Source of the DNA: Heterodera schachtii
Taxonomy: Eukaryota > Nematoda > Chromadorea > Rhabditida > Heteroderidae
Assembly (NCBI GenBank): GCA_023374025.1
Contig: SIJG01000019.1
Location: 1,314,810-1,378,809 of the forward strand
Length of the DNA stretch: 64,000 nt
Reading direction: 5' to 3'
This document shows positions 62,734 through 64,000 of the stretch, one piece after another. Within the stretch, counting starts at the first letter, position 1. The number at the start of each line of letters is the position of its first letter. The position numbers and the translations under genes were made by a program. Below the pieces are notes generated by a model that had not been told where the DNA came from, searched no databases, and worked only from the letters and a program-made list of their open reading frames with translations.

Positions 62734-64000
62734 ATGTTTTGTTCTTTTTATTTAACTCCTTTTATTATTATTAATGTTGTTCATCACTTTTTATTTCCAT
62801 TTTCAAATGCAATTCCATCGGTGAGTAAATTATTTAGCGAAATTAATTTTAATACCCCATTTTAATTAATTAGGGTGATGACAAAATACTAATAGCATTT
62901 ATAAAATGTCATCAAGAAAACAAAATGAGTGAATATTCAATGGAAAAATATGAGGCATACCTTGGCATTATGTTTTATATGAGAAAAAATTGGCAATGTG
63001 AGAAAATTTCGGAGAAATTTGAAGAATTTGAACGGACAGAATGCCAAAAATATCGCAAATATTTGGACATTTTGTACGAATATTTGTGCAGAGAATATGT
63101 CGGAATTCCAACAGTGAAGCCAAAATTTGCATTTAAAGAACGAATTGAAATTAAAGGGCCAATAATTTATGTGGTGAATTGCTTGACCAAAATTTCGCAA
63201 TTTTATTTTAATTCAAAATGGAAGTAAAATTTATAAATATAAATTAAACAAACTGTTCATTAATAAATTTGAACCAAAACTGTTGTATGAGGAGAGATTA
63301 AATTATGAATTTAAATTGGAAAACGAATCAAAAATGCCAATTAATGAAATGATTTTGCAATTGGCAATTGAGACAGCGAATGAATGGCCAAAAGATGGCA
63401 TTTTGGACGGAATAATTCGAGAATTTTTGATCAAAATTTACAGGAAATATTTAAAAGGGCAGATGAAAGGGCAAAATATGATGACAAACATTTGATAATT
63501 GTGAGATCGAAATTCGATAATTATTTGAAATGGGTGAGACTTAACATTTAATGTTAATTAAATAATTTCTAATTTAGACTGAAGATGCTTTATTTTCTGA
63601 ATTTGTCAAAGGATTAGCGACAAATTTAGAGAAATTTTTTAAAATGGCTAAAGAATATTCGAATTATTTATGTCGAATGAACGAGTTAGGGAAATTTTAT
63701 GTAAATGATAGACTCATTATCCCTTTTGGGTTATACGAATTTGAGAAAGTGAAAGAGTTTTTGACGCAAAAATATGAGGCCCATCTTGGCACTTATGTAT
63801 TTGATGAGAGAGAATTGGCATTGTGACAAAATTGATGTGAAATTTGAAGAATATGAACGGACAGAATGCCAAAAATATCGCAAATATTTGGACATTTTAT
63901 ATGAATATTTATTCCGATTATATGCTGAAGGTTTTTTTGATTTATATTAATTTGAATTTTCATCTATTAAAATAATAATTGTAATTATTTATTAAGCTAA
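62734..64000 (+). CDS. Split gene for a secreted, probably helical protein with a repeated module; partial at right edge
   Basis: Exon 1 (62734-62820) starts at ATG and encodes a signal peptide, MFCSFYLTPFIIINVVHHFL then FPFSNA. Intron 1 is 62821-62873 (GTGAGT...TTAG, phase 0). Exon 2 runs 62874-63533, intron 2 is 63534-63577 (GTGAG...TTTAG, phase 0), exon 3 is 63578-63930, then a GTTTTTTT donor. Exons 2 and 3 start alike (GDDKILIAFIK / TEDALFSEFVK). A module of about 48 residues, YEAYLG ... FEEFERTECQKYRKYLDILY, recurs at 62945-63086 and 63769-63912. Most of the product is charged and helix-forming with no family I recognise. To stay open the gene needs three one-base corrections: an extra T at 63225, one T too few in the run 63424-63428, an extra C at about 63792. 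These could be sequencing errors or pseudogene damage. Inference: secreted nematode protein, possibly a parasitism effector; unproven. Confidence 0.55.
62945..63086 (+). repeat. Repeated protein module, copy 1
   Basis: Closely matches 63769-63912 at DNA and protein level. The last ~70 bp, coding for ERTECQKYRKYLDILYEYL, are almost identical. Confidence 0.9.
63534..63577 (+). other. Intron of 44 bp
   Basis: GTGAGAC donor directly after the Trp codon of YLKW; acceptor TTTCTAATTTAG. Splicing keeps the frame (YLKW then TEDALFSEF). Size and signals are typical of nematode introns. Confidence 0.7.
63769..63912 (+). repeat. Repeated protein module, copy 2 (frameshifted)
   Basis: Compared with copy 1 it carries one extra base (C near 63792) that puts a stop at 63824-63826. 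Without that base every codon of the copy aligns with copy 1. Confidence 0.85.

Noticed and set aside
1..64000. CRISPR arrays, bacterial operons, rRNA genes or piRNA-type CTGTTTCA loci
   Set aside because: No regularly spaced repeats with unique spacers, no bacterial-type gene blocks, no rRNA signatures, and no consistent upstream motif found by eye.

Overview
The window looks like nuclear DNA of an invertebrate, most likely a nematode. It is by eye about four-fifths A+T. Its genes have very short introns (44 and 53 bp) with GTGAG donors and TTTAG-type acceptors, it encodes small secreted cysteine-rich proteins, and it carries Ty3/gypsy retroelements whose aspartic protease and pol N-terminus resemble nematode elements. 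The low GC would suit a root-knot-nematode-like (Meloidogyne) genome, but the species assignment is inference. There is an 822-base N gap (18780-19601) and one isolated N (61916), so this is a draft scaffold.

Layout. (1) 1-1477, minus strand: a split gene in which a signal peptide, cysteine-rich exons and a transmembrane exon are joined by introns that can all be phase 1; it runs off the left edge. (2) 1.5-27.96 kb: gene desert in alternating T-rich and A-rich strand domains, with dispersed repeats (78-bp-arm foldback, CCGAA-type repeats, paired 200-bp repeats, TIR-flanked segment). (3) 27971-32117: a complete-looking LTR retrotransposon with 238-bp LTRs, a 5-bp target duplication, PBS and PPT. 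It keeps the nucleocapsid zinc knuckle, protease, RT, RNase H and integrase but lacks the capsid part of gag and has two in-frame stops and two frameshifts. (4) 32.1-48.0 kb: desert. (5) about 48.0-51.07 kb: a second, more divergent Ty3/gypsy relic (gag, protease, start of RT) with a possible -1 frameshift heptamer. (6) 51.2-53.2 kb: a T-rich ~74-bp minisatellite, a GC-rich cassette with a 159-bp satellite and purine-rich repeats, a tRNA-like (SINE-head) sequence, and flanking poly-G and poly-C runs. (7) 53.2-61.7 kb: A-rich then T-rich desert. (8) 61.79-64.0 kb: a plus-strand gene starting with a signal-peptide exon, encoding a secreted, probably helical protein with a repeated module, continuing past the right edge. 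An inverted, truncated copy of its downstream part lies just upstream of it.

The two cellular genes each encode a secretory-pathway protein and were found by reading exons across introns; neither is a long single ORF. The second carries three apparent single-base frameshifts, which may be sequencing errors or decay. No rRNA, intact tRNA, CRISPR array or bacterial-type operon was seen.
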